Numbered from the stretch's first letter, positions 43,415 through 51,986 are shown. The stretch is DNA of 58,415 nucleotides from an uncultured Fusobacterium sp. (GCF_905200055.1 NZ_CAJKIS010000012.1:1-58415), one strand, 5' to 3'. A program made the numbers and translations. Notes: generated from the letters alone by a model not told the origin.

Positions 43415-43801
43415 ATGAAAAAAATGGCATTAATAGGAATGATGTTATTTGTAGTAGGAGCTACATCTTTTGCTAGAGGACATCACCATAATAATAATTG
43501 TAACTATGCACCATGTGGAGCTCCATATCATCAAAATTGTACAGTTGCTCAGAATAAACAAAAAGTTGCACCAAAAGCTCCAAAGAGAAGAAATCCAGAA
43601 GCTGAAAGAACAAGACTTGTAATTGATGAAAAAAGATTAGAAATTAGAAAAGAATTAATAAAAGAAACTCCAGATTGGAAAAAAATTGAAAGAATAAACA
43701 CTGAAATTGCAACTGAACAAGCAAAAGAAAGAACAGTTAATATGAAAAGTAGATTTGAAGCTAGAAAAAATGTTGAACAACAACTTCAAAAAAATAATTA
43801 G
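43415..43801 (+). CDS. exported His/Cys-rich protein, ZraP/CpxP-like
   Basis: 128 residues. Signal peptide MKKMALIGMMLFVVGATSFA, then a potential metal-binding patch: HHH at 23-25, Cys29, Cys34, His39, Cys42. Residues 60-125 are helical and charged with a pattern like the ZraP/CpxP/Spy group (RLVIDEKRLEIRKEL, DWKKIERINTEIATEQAKER). These periplasmic proteins bind metals or misfolded proteins and dampen a two-component system. The gene lies 57 bp after a kinase gene, suggesting the same here. Homology is judged from pattern only. Confidence 0.65.
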   Translation: MKKMALIGMMLFVVGATSFARGHHHNNNCNYAPCGAPYHQNCTVAQNKQKVAPKAPKRRNPEAERTRLVIDEKRLEIRKELIKETPDWKKIERINTEIATEQAKERTVNMKSRFEARKNVEQQLQKNN

Positions 43802-43811
43802 TTAGATTATT

Positions 43812-43844
43812 CAGTACCTATAAAATTATAGGTACTGATTTTTT
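43812..43844 (+). terminator. terminator of the two-component operon
   Basis: CAGTACCTATA and TATAGGTACTG form a perfect 11-bp stem with a 4-base loop, followed by ATTTTTT. Confidence 0.9.
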
Positions 43845-43873
43845 ATTAAATTATAGTTTGTATCAACATATAA

Positions 43874-43910
43874 TAAAAAAGCTACACCTTATAGCTATAA
43901 AGTGTAGCTT
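43874..43910 (-). terminator. terminator of the yfcC-type/pepD operon
   Basis: On the minus strand AAGCTACAC pairs with GTGTAGCTT across a 14-base loop, then six T. Lies just past the pepD stop. Confidence 0.85.
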
Positions 43911-43916
43911 AATAGA

Positions 43917-45356
43917 TTAGTTTAGTGAGTTGATAAGTTCAACAACATAGTTATAAACTCTCTCTGTAGAGTCTATTTCAAGATATTCACTAGGAGTATG
44001 TACATCTCTTAAATTTGGACCAACACTGATAAAATCTATATCAGGATAGTTTTGTGAGATAGCTCCACACTCAAGTCCAGCATGAATAACTTCAACTTTC
44101 ATATCTTTATTATAAAGTTTCTTATAAACTTCTAAAGCTTTATCTCTTAATTTTGATTCAGCTCTAAATTTCCATTCTGGGTAACCAGCTGAAAATTCAA
44201 ATAGAGCATTGTTTTCTTTTAAAATATTAGAAATTTTTTCTTTTAGTTCTTTAAGAACTTCAGGATCAGAACTTCTTAAAGATATGATAATATTGATATT
44301 TTCATCTAATGTTTTAACTATTGCTAAGTTATCTGAAGATTCAACAATCTCAGGATACTCTTTCATCCAAGTATTAACTCCAGTAGGAAGCTCTTCAATA
44401 GTTTTTATATAACTATCAAGAGATTTATTTGAAAGAACAGAAATTTCTTTAGCAGTTGTAGTTTCTAAAGCAAAAATCATTTCAGGTTCAAAAGAAATAT
44501 ATTTTGCTTTCACTTCATCAGCAACTTTAGAGATTATATCTTTAATGTCTTTTGAAGAAGCTAAAACAACTTTTCCAGATCTAGGAATAGCATTATCTTT
44601 ACTTCCACCAAAAACTTCTACAAGACTATAATCAGTTAAAACTTTTAAATTTTGAAGAACTTCTACTAAAATTTTATTTGAATTTCCTCTTTTTTGATTA
44701 ATTTCAACTCCAGAGTGTCCACCTTGTAATTTTTCAAGAGAAAGAGTATATAGATTAACATCAGATAAAGTTTCTCTTTCTATTGGAAGTAGAATATCAA
44801 TTTCAACTCCACCAGCAGAACCAACAGTAATTACTCCTTCATCTTCAGAGTCAATATTAATTAACATCTTTCCTTTTAAAATATTTGGCTCAAGAGATAG
44901 AGCACCATTTAAGTCTATTTCCTCAGAAGTAGTAGCAAGAAGCTCAATAGTTCCACACTTGATAGATTCATCTTCTAAAATAGCCATTCCCATAGCAATA
45001 GCAATTCCATTATCTCCACCAAGAGTAGTTTTATTAGCTTTTAATCTGTTTCCATCTACTACTAAATCAATAGGATCTTTTTTAAAGTCATGGTTGCTAT
45101 CATTTTCTTTTTCACATACCATGTCCATATGTCCTTGGATGATTATTCCAGGAGCATCTTCATATCCTTGAGAAGCTTTTCTTCTAAGGATAACATTGTA
45201 ATATTTATCTTGATAAGTTTCTAAATTAAGTTTTTTACCAAATTCAACTAAATAATCACTAATAGCTTTTTCATTATATGATTCTCTAGGAATTTTAGAA
45301 ATCTCTTCAAAATGATAAAAAACTCTTTCTGGTTTGATACCAACTAATTTTCTCAT
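43917..45356 (-). CDS. pepD: aminoacyl-histidine dipeptidase (PepD)
   Basis: 479 residues, M20 family, cytosolic. Metal ligands: QGHMDMVCEKE (His, Asp), TLGGDNGIAIAMGMA (bridging Asp), TTSEEIDLNGAL (catalytic and metal Glu), and HAGLECGAISQ with HTPSEYLEI near the end. GGHSGVEINQKRGN marks the lid domain. Cleaves Xaa-His and other dipeptides. It follows a YfcC-type carrier gene by 19 bp; the two may couple uptake and breakdown of peptides or amino acids. Confidence 0.95.
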   Translation of the reverse strand: MRKLVGIKPERVFYHFEEISKIPRESYNEKAISDYLVEFGKKLNLETYQDKYYNVILRRKASQGYEDAPGIIIQGHMDMVCEKENDSNHDFKKDPIDLVVDGNRLKANKTTLGGDNGIAIAMGMAILEDESIKCGTIELLATTSEEIDLNGALSLEPNILKGKMLINIDSEDEGVITVGSAGGVEIDILLPIERETLSDVNLYTLSLEKLQGGHSGVEINQKRGNSNKILVEVLQNLKVLTDYSLVEVFGGSKDNAIPRSGKVVLASSKDIKDIISKVADEVKAKYISFEPEMIFALETTTAKEISVLSNKSLDSYIKTIEELPTGVNTWMKEYPEIVESSDNLAIVKTLDENINIIISLRSSDPEVLKELKEKISNILKENNALFEFSAGYPEWKFRAESKLRDKALEVYKKLYNKDMKVEVIHAGLECGAISQNYPDIDFISVGPNLRDVHTPSEYLEIDSTERVYNYVVELINSLN

Positions 45357-45375
45357 AATACATCACCTATCTTTA

Positions 45376-46887
45376 TTATATCATAGTTCCAATAACAAGA
45401 GCAACAATAGAGTAAATTCCCATGATTATCATAAGAGGCATAATATATTTTAGCCATTTATTAAATGTAGTTTCAGCCATTTCAAGTGTAACAAGAATAA
45501 GTCCTGTTGGAGTAATAAATGACATCAATCCTTGTCCCCAGTTATATGCGTTGATTACAACCTCTCTTGATAGACCAACACTGTCAGCAAGAGGAGCCAT
45601 AATAGGCATTGTAAGAACTGCAAGTCCTGAAGATGATGGAATGAAGAATCCTAAGAATGAGAATACTGCAAGTTGAGCAATAGCAAATAAACTTCCACTC
45701 ATTCCTGTAATCATATTGATAGAGTAATTTAATAGTGTATCAGAGATCATACCATTATCCATAACTATATTGATAGCTCTAGCAAGTCCAATAGTAAGAA
45801 CTACCCCTATAAGTTCAGCTGCTCCATCAACAAATGTATTAACTGCATCTTTTTCAGATAGTCCAGAAAGTACCATTATAATAATAGCAACTCCAAGGAA
45901 TAGAGCAGACATCTCTTCGAACCACCAACCACCAACAGCAACTCCCCAAACTAAGATTAAGAAAGCAACTGTAAATACTAAGAATATTAGTTTTCTTCTT
46001 AAAGTAAACTCTATAACTTTATCAGGATCATAATCTTTTAAGAAACGATCTCTAATCTTTTCATTTTCTTCATAAACAAGAGAATTTTTAGGATCTTGAT
46101 TCACTTTTTTAGCATACCAATACATATAAGCTAAAGTAATTATAGAACCAATAACTAAAACTATTATTCTAAATTTTAAACCAGTAGTAAAGCTAATTCC
46201 AGCAGCATTTGAAGCTATAACAACTGAGAATGGGTTTACTGTAGAGAACATAGTTCCTATTGATGATCCCATATAGATAGCAGCAATACAAGTTATTGCA
46301 TCAAAACCACTTATAAGGAAGATAGGCATCAATATAGGATAGAAAGCGATAGTTTCTTCTGCTAGTCCAAATGTAGTTCCACCAAGTGTAGTAAGAGCAA
46401 ATACAAGAACGACTAAAATAAACTCTTTACCTTTAGTTTTCTTAGATAGAGCACCTATACCTGCATCAAATGCTCCTACTTTATTAACAAGACCGATGAT
46501 ACCACCAAGAATTAAAACGAAAATCATAATGTCAACTGAATCCATAACCCCAATTACTGGAGATTTGATAACATCTACAATACCTTGTGGTTGTTGTTCA
46601 ATTTGAACATAAGTTCCAGGGATAGCAATAGGTTTTTTAATAGTTCCATCTTCAAATTTAGAAAGATCTAATTGAATATGAAGATCATTAAGAACTTCTT
46701 GAGTAGCTGGAATAGCTTTTGTTTCATCATTATGATCAGTTATAATGAAATCTCTAGTTGATTCATCATAAGTTAATCTAGAAAATTTTCCAGATGGAAC
46801 AATGTAAGTAAGAATTGCAGCTAAGATCAAGATGATAAAAAGTACTGTAAATGCCGTAGGGAATTCACGTTTTTTCTTTTGACTCAA
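45376..46887 (-). CDS. YfcC-type membrane carrier (C4-dicarboxylate/amino-acid carrier superfamily)
   Basis: 503 residues from TTG 46887, chosen because GAGGAG lies 7 bp upstream; a GTG at 46896 overlaps that SD. About 12 membrane segments. The N-terminus FTVLFIILILAAILTYIVPSGKFSR has the IVPxG motif of YfcC and ArcD-like carriers. PIMAPLADSVGLSREVVINAYNWGQG and TPTGLILVTLEMA are the conserved second-half loops. Probably a peptide, amino-acid or ornithine-type carrier; the substrate is uncertain, with pepD downstream hinting at dipeptides or histidine. Confidence 0.87.
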   Translation of the reverse strand: MSQKKKREFPTAFTVLFIILILAAILTYIVPSGKFSRLTYDESTRDFIITDHNDETKAIPATQEVLNDLHIQLDLSKFEDGTIKKPIAIPGTYVQIEQQPQGIVDVIKSPVIGVMDSVDIMIFVLILGGIIGLVNKVGAFDAGIGALSKKTKGKEFILVVLVFALTTLGGTTFGLAEETIAFYPILMPIFLISGFDAITCIAAIYMGSSIGTMFSTVNPFSVVIASNAAGISFTTGLKFRIIVLVIGSIITLAYMYWYAKKVNQDPKNSLVYEENEKIRDRFLKDYDPDKVIEFTLRRKLIFLVFTVAFLILVWGVAVGGWWFEEMSALFLGVAIIIMVLSGLSEKDAVNTFVDGAAELIGVVLTIGLARAINIVMDNGMISDTLLNYSINMITGMSGSLFAIAQLAVFSFLGFFIPSSSGLAVLTMPIMAPLADSVGLSREVVINAYNWGQGLMSFITPTGLILVTLEMAETTFNKWLKYIMPLMIIMGIYSIVALVIGTMI

Positions 46888-46896
46888 AATAATCAC

Positions 46897-47261
46897 TCCT
46901 CGTATAATATTTTTTATATAAATATAAACTAAAAAGTTTGTAATTGTGTAATGTTTTCTGAGAAAAAGAATACAAACCGATAGTTTTGTACGAAAATTTA
47001 TACAATTATAATATAAAGTAAATTTTAAGCTCTGTCAAGAAAAAAACTATTAATGCTTTCTCAATTAGAGAGGAAATTAATAAAATTTTTTCTTGAGATA
47101 AAAAAAGAGCTCATTGGTAATACAAACAAAAGCTCTATGAAATAAGATCTATTTTCATATAATGTAAAACCTAAAAGTTGATATAATTAAAAAATTGCTA
47201 TTAATCAATAATAGATATTATAGCATAAAAATAAAAAATTAAAAAAATAAAAAATAATTTA
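46897..47261. other. non-coding gap upstream of the YfcC-type gene
   Basis: Very AT-rich, no credible frame. It holds an inverted repeat AGAGCT/AGCTCT (47106-47111 and 47131-47136) and an overlapping imperfect palindrome ATGAAATAAGATCTATTTTCAT (18 of 22 positions symmetric, 47137-47158). The promoter of the minus-strand carrier gene must lie in the first part. Confidence 0.4.
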
Positions 47262-47587
47262 AAACTTTTTTCAAGTAATCTAAGTCTAAATATCATAATA
47301 AAAATAATAAAATTTTCTCTCCCTAGAAAATAGATCCCCTCTTTTAAAAAATTAAAGAGGGGAGAATAAAAAATTTAAACTTTTTATAAAAATAAAGAGT
47401 CTAAAGTGTAGAAAGAAAAAAGATAATGGTTCTAGTAAAAATGTTAACCCCCCCAGAAAAAAAGATTTCTTAAATTAGAAATCTAATTGACCCTCAGCTA
47501 TTGAGGGAAAAGCTAATAATAAAGATTAATATAAATTTCTCCCCCCTTTTTTAAAAGACTGATTAGTTTCAGTCTTTTTATTTTTTT
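47262..47587 (+). repeat. non-coding direct repeat A, upstream of the porin gene
   Basis: Shares its parts in order with repeat B at 48948-49165: AAACTTTTTT, AGTCTAAAT, a C-rich TTCTCTCCC, hairpin CCCCTCTTT/AAAGAGGGG, the stretch AAACTTTTTATAAAAATAAA, AGTCTAAAGTGTA, then AGCTAATAA, TTTCTCCCCCC and a terminator AAAAGACTGA/TCAGTCTTTT. Copy A carries about 105 extra bases (47406-47510) with two more hairpins (AGATTTCT/AGAAATCT and CCCTCA/TGAGGG). The C-rich single-stranded stretches and the terminal hairpin with T-run are what a small regulatory RNA would show, but no promoter is clear. Confidence 0.65.
47553..47587 (+). terminator. terminator inside repeat A
   Basis: AAAAGACTGA and TCAGTCTTTT form a 10-bp stem with a 6-base loop followed by TTATTTTTTT. 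There is no protein gene upstream on this strand, so it should end a non-coding transcript. Confidence 0.75.
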
Positions 47588-47695
47588 AGATGATTATATT
47601 CTTAATTTCTATATTTTTATCTGATGAAAGGGAGAAAAAATTTATAGATGAATGAAAAATTTATGTTAAAAAACTGAAAAAATTAAAAAAAACTA

Positions 47696-47724
47696 TTTAC
47701 AAATTGTTCAAAATGAGGTATAAC
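47696..47724 (+). promoter_or_regulatory. porin gene promoter
   Basis: TTTACA (47696-47701), 17-bp spacer, TATAAC (47719-47724), giving a leader of about 75 nt before the start codon. Confidence 0.6.
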
Positions 47725-47807
47725 ATTGTTAATGGGAGACTCTAAGTTGCTTAGAGAATAAAAAAAATTATGAGAAGGTGAAAGCCTTTTCAGAAGGGGA
47801 GATAATT

Positions 47808-48857
47808 ATGAGAAAATTAGCACTTTTACTAGGATCATTAGTAGTAGTAGCTTCAGCTTCTGCTAAAGAAGTAGTACCTGCACCAGTTGTAGTTGAAGAA
47901 GCTCCAGTACAAATTGTAGAAAAAGAAGTAATAGTTTACAGAGACAAAGAAGAAGGATTTAGACCTAACGGAAACATTGGACTTGAATACAAATATTATG
48001 GAAACACTGAGAGTCAAAATCATGATGATTGGAATTCAGCAAACAACTATTCAAGAACTCAACTTTCTGGTGGAATTCAAATGACTGAAGCTCAAAAATT
48101 AGAATTTAGAATAAGAGATTATAACAGTCTTGATCAAGAAAATGATAGACAAACAAAAGTAGGAACAGAAACAAGATTAAGATATTTCTATAACCATGGA
48201 AATCTTGGAGATTCTAAAGTTAATCTAACTTCAAGAATAGAATATAAAGATACTACAAGTAATGCTCAATATGTAGAATATCAACCAAGATTTGATTTTG
48301 CTGAATATCTATTTAACAATGATTTCATTAAAACTACAAAAGCTGTAATTGCACCAAAATATAGATATGAATGGTCAACTGATAATAGTTCAGATTATAG
48401 TAATCAAGTAGGAGCAGATTTAGAATATACTGCTGATTTACCATTAGGATTTGATATTGAATTAAATGTATACAATACTTATTTCTCATATGGAACTGAA
48501 CAAGAATTTGAACCTGAAAATGGTAAAGTAGAAAAAGGAGATAATAACTTTACAACTGATGTAGAATTATATTTACATTTCAATGCAAATCTATATACAA
48601 ATGGAAAATACTCTCTTGATTTAGGAACTGAATGGGGATATGATCCATATAATGCTTACAATGAAAAAACAGATGATAGAAACTATTATCTAAAAGCAGA
48701 CCAATGGGTAACATTAAACTATGCAGCAACAGAATTTGTTAATGTTTACTTAACAGGTGGAGCAGAATACGGAAACTTCACTAGAACTCATGAAGGATGT
48801 GCAACTAACTGGAGATGGCAACCATACGTAGCTGCAGGATTTAACGTAGCATTCTAA
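47808..48857 (+). CDS. fomA: FomA-like major outer membrane porin
   Basis: 349 residues from ATG 47808, with SD AGGGGAG. Signal peptide MRKLALLLGSLVVVASASA, then the FomA-type proline-rich N-terminus (PAPVVVEEAPVQIVEKEVIVYRDKE in outline) and FRPNGNIGLEYKYYG opening the barrel. Strands continue to the terminal GFNVAF with C-terminal Phe. FomA is the abundant non-specific porin of Fusobacterium and an adhesin; this homologue should act likewise. The gene is bracketed by direct repeats A and B, so it may be one of several paralogues. A strong terminator follows. Confidence 0.82.
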   Translation: MRKLALLLGSLVVVASASAKEVVPAPVVVEEAPVQIVEKEVIVYRDKEEGFRPNGNIGLEYKYYGNTESQNHDDWNSANNYSRTQLSGGIQMTEAQKLEFRIRDYNSLDQENDRQTKVGTETRLRYFYNHGNLGDSKVNLTSRIEYKDTTSNAQYVEYQPRFDFAEYLFNNDFIKTTKAVIAPKYRYEWSTDNSSDYSNQVGADLEYTADLPLGFDIELNVYNTYFSYGTEQEFEPENGKVEKGDNNFTTDVELYLHFNANLYTNGKYSLDLGTEWGYDPYNAYNEKTDDRNYYLKADQWVTLNYAATEFVNVYLTGGAEYGNFTRTHEGCATNWRWQPYVAAGFNVAF

Positions 48858-48878
48858 TTTAATTAAAAATAAAAATTT

Positions 48879-48909
48879 AGTACCTGTCAATTGGCAGGTA
48901 CTTTTTTTT
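48879..48909 (+). terminator. porin gene terminator
   Basis: AGTACCTG and CAGGTACT form an 8-bp stem around TCAATTGG, followed by eight T. Confidence 0.9.
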
Positions 48910-48947
48910 ATGGTTAAAAAAATAAATTAATTTTTTATAAAATTTTT

Positions 48948-49165
48948 AAACTTTTTTAAAAAAGTTAAAGTCTAAATGATAAAAAATAAGTTTTTTCTCC
49001 CCCAAAGAAATAAAATCCCCTCTTTTGAAAAATAAAGAGGGGAAAATAAAAAAATTTAAACTTTTTAATAAAATAGAGAGTCTAAAGTGTATAGCTAATA
49101 ATTAAGATTAATATAAATTTCTCCCCCCTTTAAAAAGACTGATTAATTTCAGCCTTTTTTATTTT
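48948..49165 (+). repeat. non-coding direct repeat B, downstream of the porin gene
   Basis: Second copy of the module at 47262-47587, same orientation, without the 105-base middle part. It keeps TTCTCCCCC, hairpin CCCCTCTTT/AAAGAGGGG, AGTCTAAAGTGTA, AGCTAATAA, TTTCTCCCCCC and the terminal hairpin AAAGACTGA/TCAGCCTTT. It lies upstream of the exported protein at 49292, just as A lies upstream of the porin. Confidence 0.65.
49132..49162 (+). terminator. terminator inside repeat B
   Basis: AAAAAGACTGA and TCAGCCTTTTTT form a stem with one G-C to G-U type difference from copy A, followed by a T-rich tract. Confidence 0.65.
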
Positions 49166-49291
49166 AAAAATAATTTATACAACAATTAAGTTTTTTAGTA
49201 TACAGAAGTAAAATATTGTGATATGCTAAAAGAAAAAAGGTTAAAAATATTTACAATATGAAGTTAAAAGAAGTTTAGAAAGGAAGGAAAT

Positions 49292-49855
49292 ATGAAAAAA
49301 TTAATATTATTAGGAATGGCAATTTTAAGTATTAGTGCTTTTGCAGCAAGAGAAAAAGTGCCAGAAGATGTAGAAAAAATAATTACTAAATCTTCTCAAA
49401 GTTTGGATGGAAGTGAAAAGATAAGATATAAAAATTGGCAGATAGATTCATATTTAAGAATGGAAAAATTAGGAAAAGAATCTGGAATCCCTGCTAATGA
49501 GTTTGAAAGAATAAAACATAAATTAAGAGTTATGTATGGGGCAAACTTTGCAAAACAATATCAAGTTTTACCAGATGAGATAAGAGATTATAATGAGTTG
49601 GTAGAGAGAGTAAAAAAAGAAACTGCTAAGAATTTAGAAGTTAGTGAAGAAAAAAACAGTATAGCTAAAGCTGAAATGGAAAAAAATATAGCTGTTTCAA
49701 AAGTTCCAGCTGAAGTAATTGAAATATATAAGGAAACTGCTGAAAAACTATACCCTGAAAACTATGTAGGACAAAAAGCATATATAGATGCTTCTATGCA
49801 AGAGTATTTTAAAATAATAGAATTTATAAAAAATAATAAAAGCTTGATTAAATAA
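49292..49855 (+). CDS. exported hypothetical protein
   Basis: 187 residues, not recognised. Signal peptide MKKLILLGMAILSISAFA, cleavage before AREKVPED. The mature part is helical, basic/acidic mixed, with a Lys/Glu-rich middle (ERVKKETAKNLEVSEEKNSI) and a C-terminal domain with Tyr (IYKETAEKLYPENYVGQKAYID). No lipobox, no cysteine. Should be periplasmic. SD AGGAAGG. It follows non-coding repeat B. Confidence 0.8.
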   Translation: MKKLILLGMAILSISAFAAREKVPEDVEKIITKSSQSLDGSEKIRYKNWQIDSYLRMEKLGKESGIPANEFERIKHKLRVMYGANFAKQYQVLPDEIRDYNELVERVKKETAKNLEVSEEKNSIAKAEMEKNIAVSKVPAEVIEIYKETAEKLYPENYVGQKAYIDASMQEYFKIIEFIKNNKSLIK

Positions 49856-49862
49856 AAAAGCA

Positions 49863-49894
49863 GGTGTTTAAACCACGCCAATAGTTTAGACACC
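49863..49894 (+). other. hairpin 1 with CACGCCAA loop
   Basis: GGTGTTTAAA and TTTAGACACC pair over 10 bp (one G-U) around the loop CCACGCCAATAG. No T-run follows. The loop motif CACGCCAA-ATA recurs in hairpin 2 at 50012-50040. A perfect 14-bp palindrome ATTCTAATTAGAAT lies at 49911-49924 between them. Confidence 0.6.
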
Positions 49895-50011
49895 CACATA
49901 AAATTATGATATTCTAATTAGAATACATTTTTAGATAAAAGTATAAATAATACTAATATCAATATTACAAAAAAGAATTTTTTCAATAGTGGAAAATAGA
50001 TAATAGAAAGA

Positions 50012-50047
50012 GACAGAGGACACGCCAAAATACCTTTGTCTTTTTTT
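50012..50047 (+). terminator. hairpin 2 with CACGCCAA loop, terminator-like
   Basis: GACAGAGG and CCTTTGTC pair over 8 bp (one G-U), extended by A-U pairs, around the loop ACACGCCAAAATA, and a run of seven T follows. It lies between the exported protein and the ATPase gene and should stop transcription entering the ATPase/TOPRIM pair. Confidence 0.65.
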
Positions 50048-50109
50048 ATATCTATTTACTTTATTTTTGAAAATAGATATAATGTAACTAACAATATTAG
50101 AAGGGAAGA

Positions 50110-51222
50110 ATGAATATGCTAAAAAAGATATATACAAAAGGATTTAAAGGATTTAAAAATGGAATTTGTATAGATTTATCAAATGTAAAGTCATATGATT
50201 TTAATACTTGTGCTATAAGAAATAGTTTAGTTAATAAAGGAATAATATATGGGAAAAATGCTTCTGGAAAATCAAATGTTGGATATGCTATTTTTGATAT
50301 AGTTTCTAATTTGAGTGATAAAAATAATGGAAAAATTTTATATAGCAATTATATAAATGCTGAAAGTGAAGGTAAAATAGCTTATTTCAAATATATATTT
50401 GAATTTGATAATATAGAAGTTGTTTACAGTTATTCAAAAAAATCTTTAGAAGAGATATTAGAAGAAGAATTAATTATAGATGGAATAAGAGTTGTATATT
50501 ATAATTTTGAAAAAAGAGGATTAATAGAAACCATATTAAAGGGAACAGAAAATCTTGATAAGGATTTTAATGGTATGAATATTTCTGTCTTAAAATATAT
50601 ATATAAAAATTCTAAATTAGAAAACACTCCAGAGAATATAGCATTTCAAAAAATGATGGAATTTGTTAATAATATGTTATTTTTTAGATGTTTAGATAGT
50701 AATATATATATAGGATTTAAAAATGGAAGTAAAGATTTTCTTGAAGATATAGTTGAAAATAATCATTTACAAGAATTTGAAAATTTTTTAAATGAAGAGG
50801 GAGTAAAATGTAAATTAACAGAAAAAAACTATAATGGAAGAAAAACTATAGCTTTTAAAATAGGTGAAAATGATATTGATTTTGCTGATATAGCTTCTAC
50901 AGGAACATATAGTTTAGCTTTATTTTTTTATTGGTATAAAAGTTTAGATAAAGTTAGCTTTCTTTTCATGGATGAATTTGATGCATTTTATCATTTTGAG
51001 CTTTCAGAAAAGATTGTAAATAAAATTAAAGAATTGAAGGTACAAGCAATATTGACAACACACAATACTTCTTTATTGAATAATGAATTACTTAGACCTG
51101 ACTGTTATTTTATTATTTTTGACAATGAAATAATAAAACCAGTATTTGAATTAACTGATAAAGAATTGAGATATGGTCACAATTTAGAAAAAATATATAG
51201 AGCTAAAGGATTTGAAGAATAA
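50110..51222 (+). CDS. AAA family (ABC/OLD-like) ATPase of a putative defence pair
   Basis: 370 residues. Walker A IIYGKNASGKSN at 46-56; TGTYSLALFFYWYKS resembles the signature region; Walker B FLFMDEFDAFYHFEL has Asp288 and Glu289; and AILTTHNTSLLN is the H-loop. The insert between them is short, so there is no long coiled coil. This type (AAA_15/AAA_21) is typical of bacterial anti-phage pairs such as AbiL and PARIS. The partner TOPRIM-like gene overlaps by one base. SD GAAGGGA before ATG 50110. The DNA is even more AT-rich than its neighbours, in keeping with transfer. Confidence 0.8.
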   Translation: MNMLKKIYTKGFKGFKNGICIDLSNVKSYDFNTCAIRNSLVNKGIIYGKNASGKSNVGYAIFDIVSNLSDKNNGKILYSNYINAESEGKIAYFKYIFEFDNIEVVYSYSKKSLEEILEEELIIDGIRVVYYNFEKRGLIETILKGTENLDKDFNGMNISVLKYIYKNSKLENTPENIAFQKMMEFVNNMLFFRCLDSNIYIGFKNGSKDFLEDIVENNHLQEFENFLNEEGVKCKLTEKNYNGRKTIAFKIGENDIDFADIASTGTYSLALFFYWYKSLDKVSFLFMDEFDAFYHFELSEKIVNKIKELKVQAILTTHNTSLLNNELLRPDCYFIIFDNEIIKPVFELTDKELRYGHNLEKIYRAKGFEE

Positions 51223-51986
51223 TGGAAGTTATTTTAGTTATAGCAGAGGGAGCAAAGGCAGAATCTCTTATTATAGATAATCTGAAAAAAGTATTATTTA
51301 ATAAACAAGTTATAATTAAAGTTATATTTGGAACAAGTATATATACTTTTTACCAAAGGAAAAAGAAATATGGAGAATTTTTTGAACCAGTTGAAATATT
51401 AAGAGAAATGTCTGAAAAAAACAGAGAAATATTAAATGGGATAAATAGAAGAGATATTTCATCAGTTTTTCTATTTTTCGATCATGATATCCATAGTAGT
51501 AATTATTCAAAAGAAGCATTAAAGGAAATGTTAGATTTTTTTGATAATGAATATGAAAATGGAAAGCTATTTATCAGCTATCCCATGGTTGAAGCATTAA
51601 GGGATATTAGTAATTTGGATGAACAGTATAATCAAAATGAATGTTACTATGAAATAAATAAATATCGTGAATATAAGGCTCATGCTTCTAATGTTATTAG
51701 AAATATTAGTCATCTATCTGTATATGCAAATTATAATTTTGATATTTGGAGAATATTAAGTAGATATAATTGGATAAAAGGAAATTTGTTAATAGATCAG
51801 AATTTTAATTTACCATCTTATGATAATCTTAATAGATTTAGTCAAAAATTAATTTTTGATAAACAATATGAGTTAATAGATAAAACAAATAAAATAATAA
51901 TATTAAGTGCCTTTTCATTTTTTATATTTTATTATTTTAAAAGATCTTTTATTGAAGAAAAATTTTTGAATAAAAAAACTGAGTAA
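51222..51986 (+). CDS. TOPRIM/RloB-like partner protein
   Basis: 254 residues, start overlapping the ATPase stop. ILVIAEGAKAESLII at the N-terminus places Glu9 as the TOPRIM acidic residue; SSVFLFFDHDIHSSNYS supplies the DxD pair (Asp87, Asp89). GKLFISYPMVEALRDI follows, like the RloB/AbiLii layout. A hydrophobic stretch (IIILSAFSFFIFYYF) near the C-terminus could be core or membrane-facing. With the ATPase it would be an effector nuclease released on phage sensing; this is inferred from the gene pair. Assignment to a named system is not secure. Confidence 0.65.
   Translation: MEVILVIAEGAKAESLIIDNLKKVLFNKQVIIKVIFGTSIYTFYQRKKKYGEFFEPVEILREMSEKNREILNGINRRDISSVFLFFDHDIHSSNYSKEALKEMLDFFDNEYENGKLFISYPMVEALRDISNLDEQYNQNECYYEINKYREYKAHASNVIRNISHLSVYANYNFDIWRILSRYNWIKGNLLIDQNFNLPSYDNLNRFSQKLIFDKQYELIDKTNKIIILSAFSFFIFYYFKRSFIEEKFLNKKTE

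Noticed and set aside
49931..50137. Minus-strand frame across the gap before the ATPase gene
   Set aside because: It reads through the hairpin with the T-run and into the ATPase start; low-complexity product with no SD.
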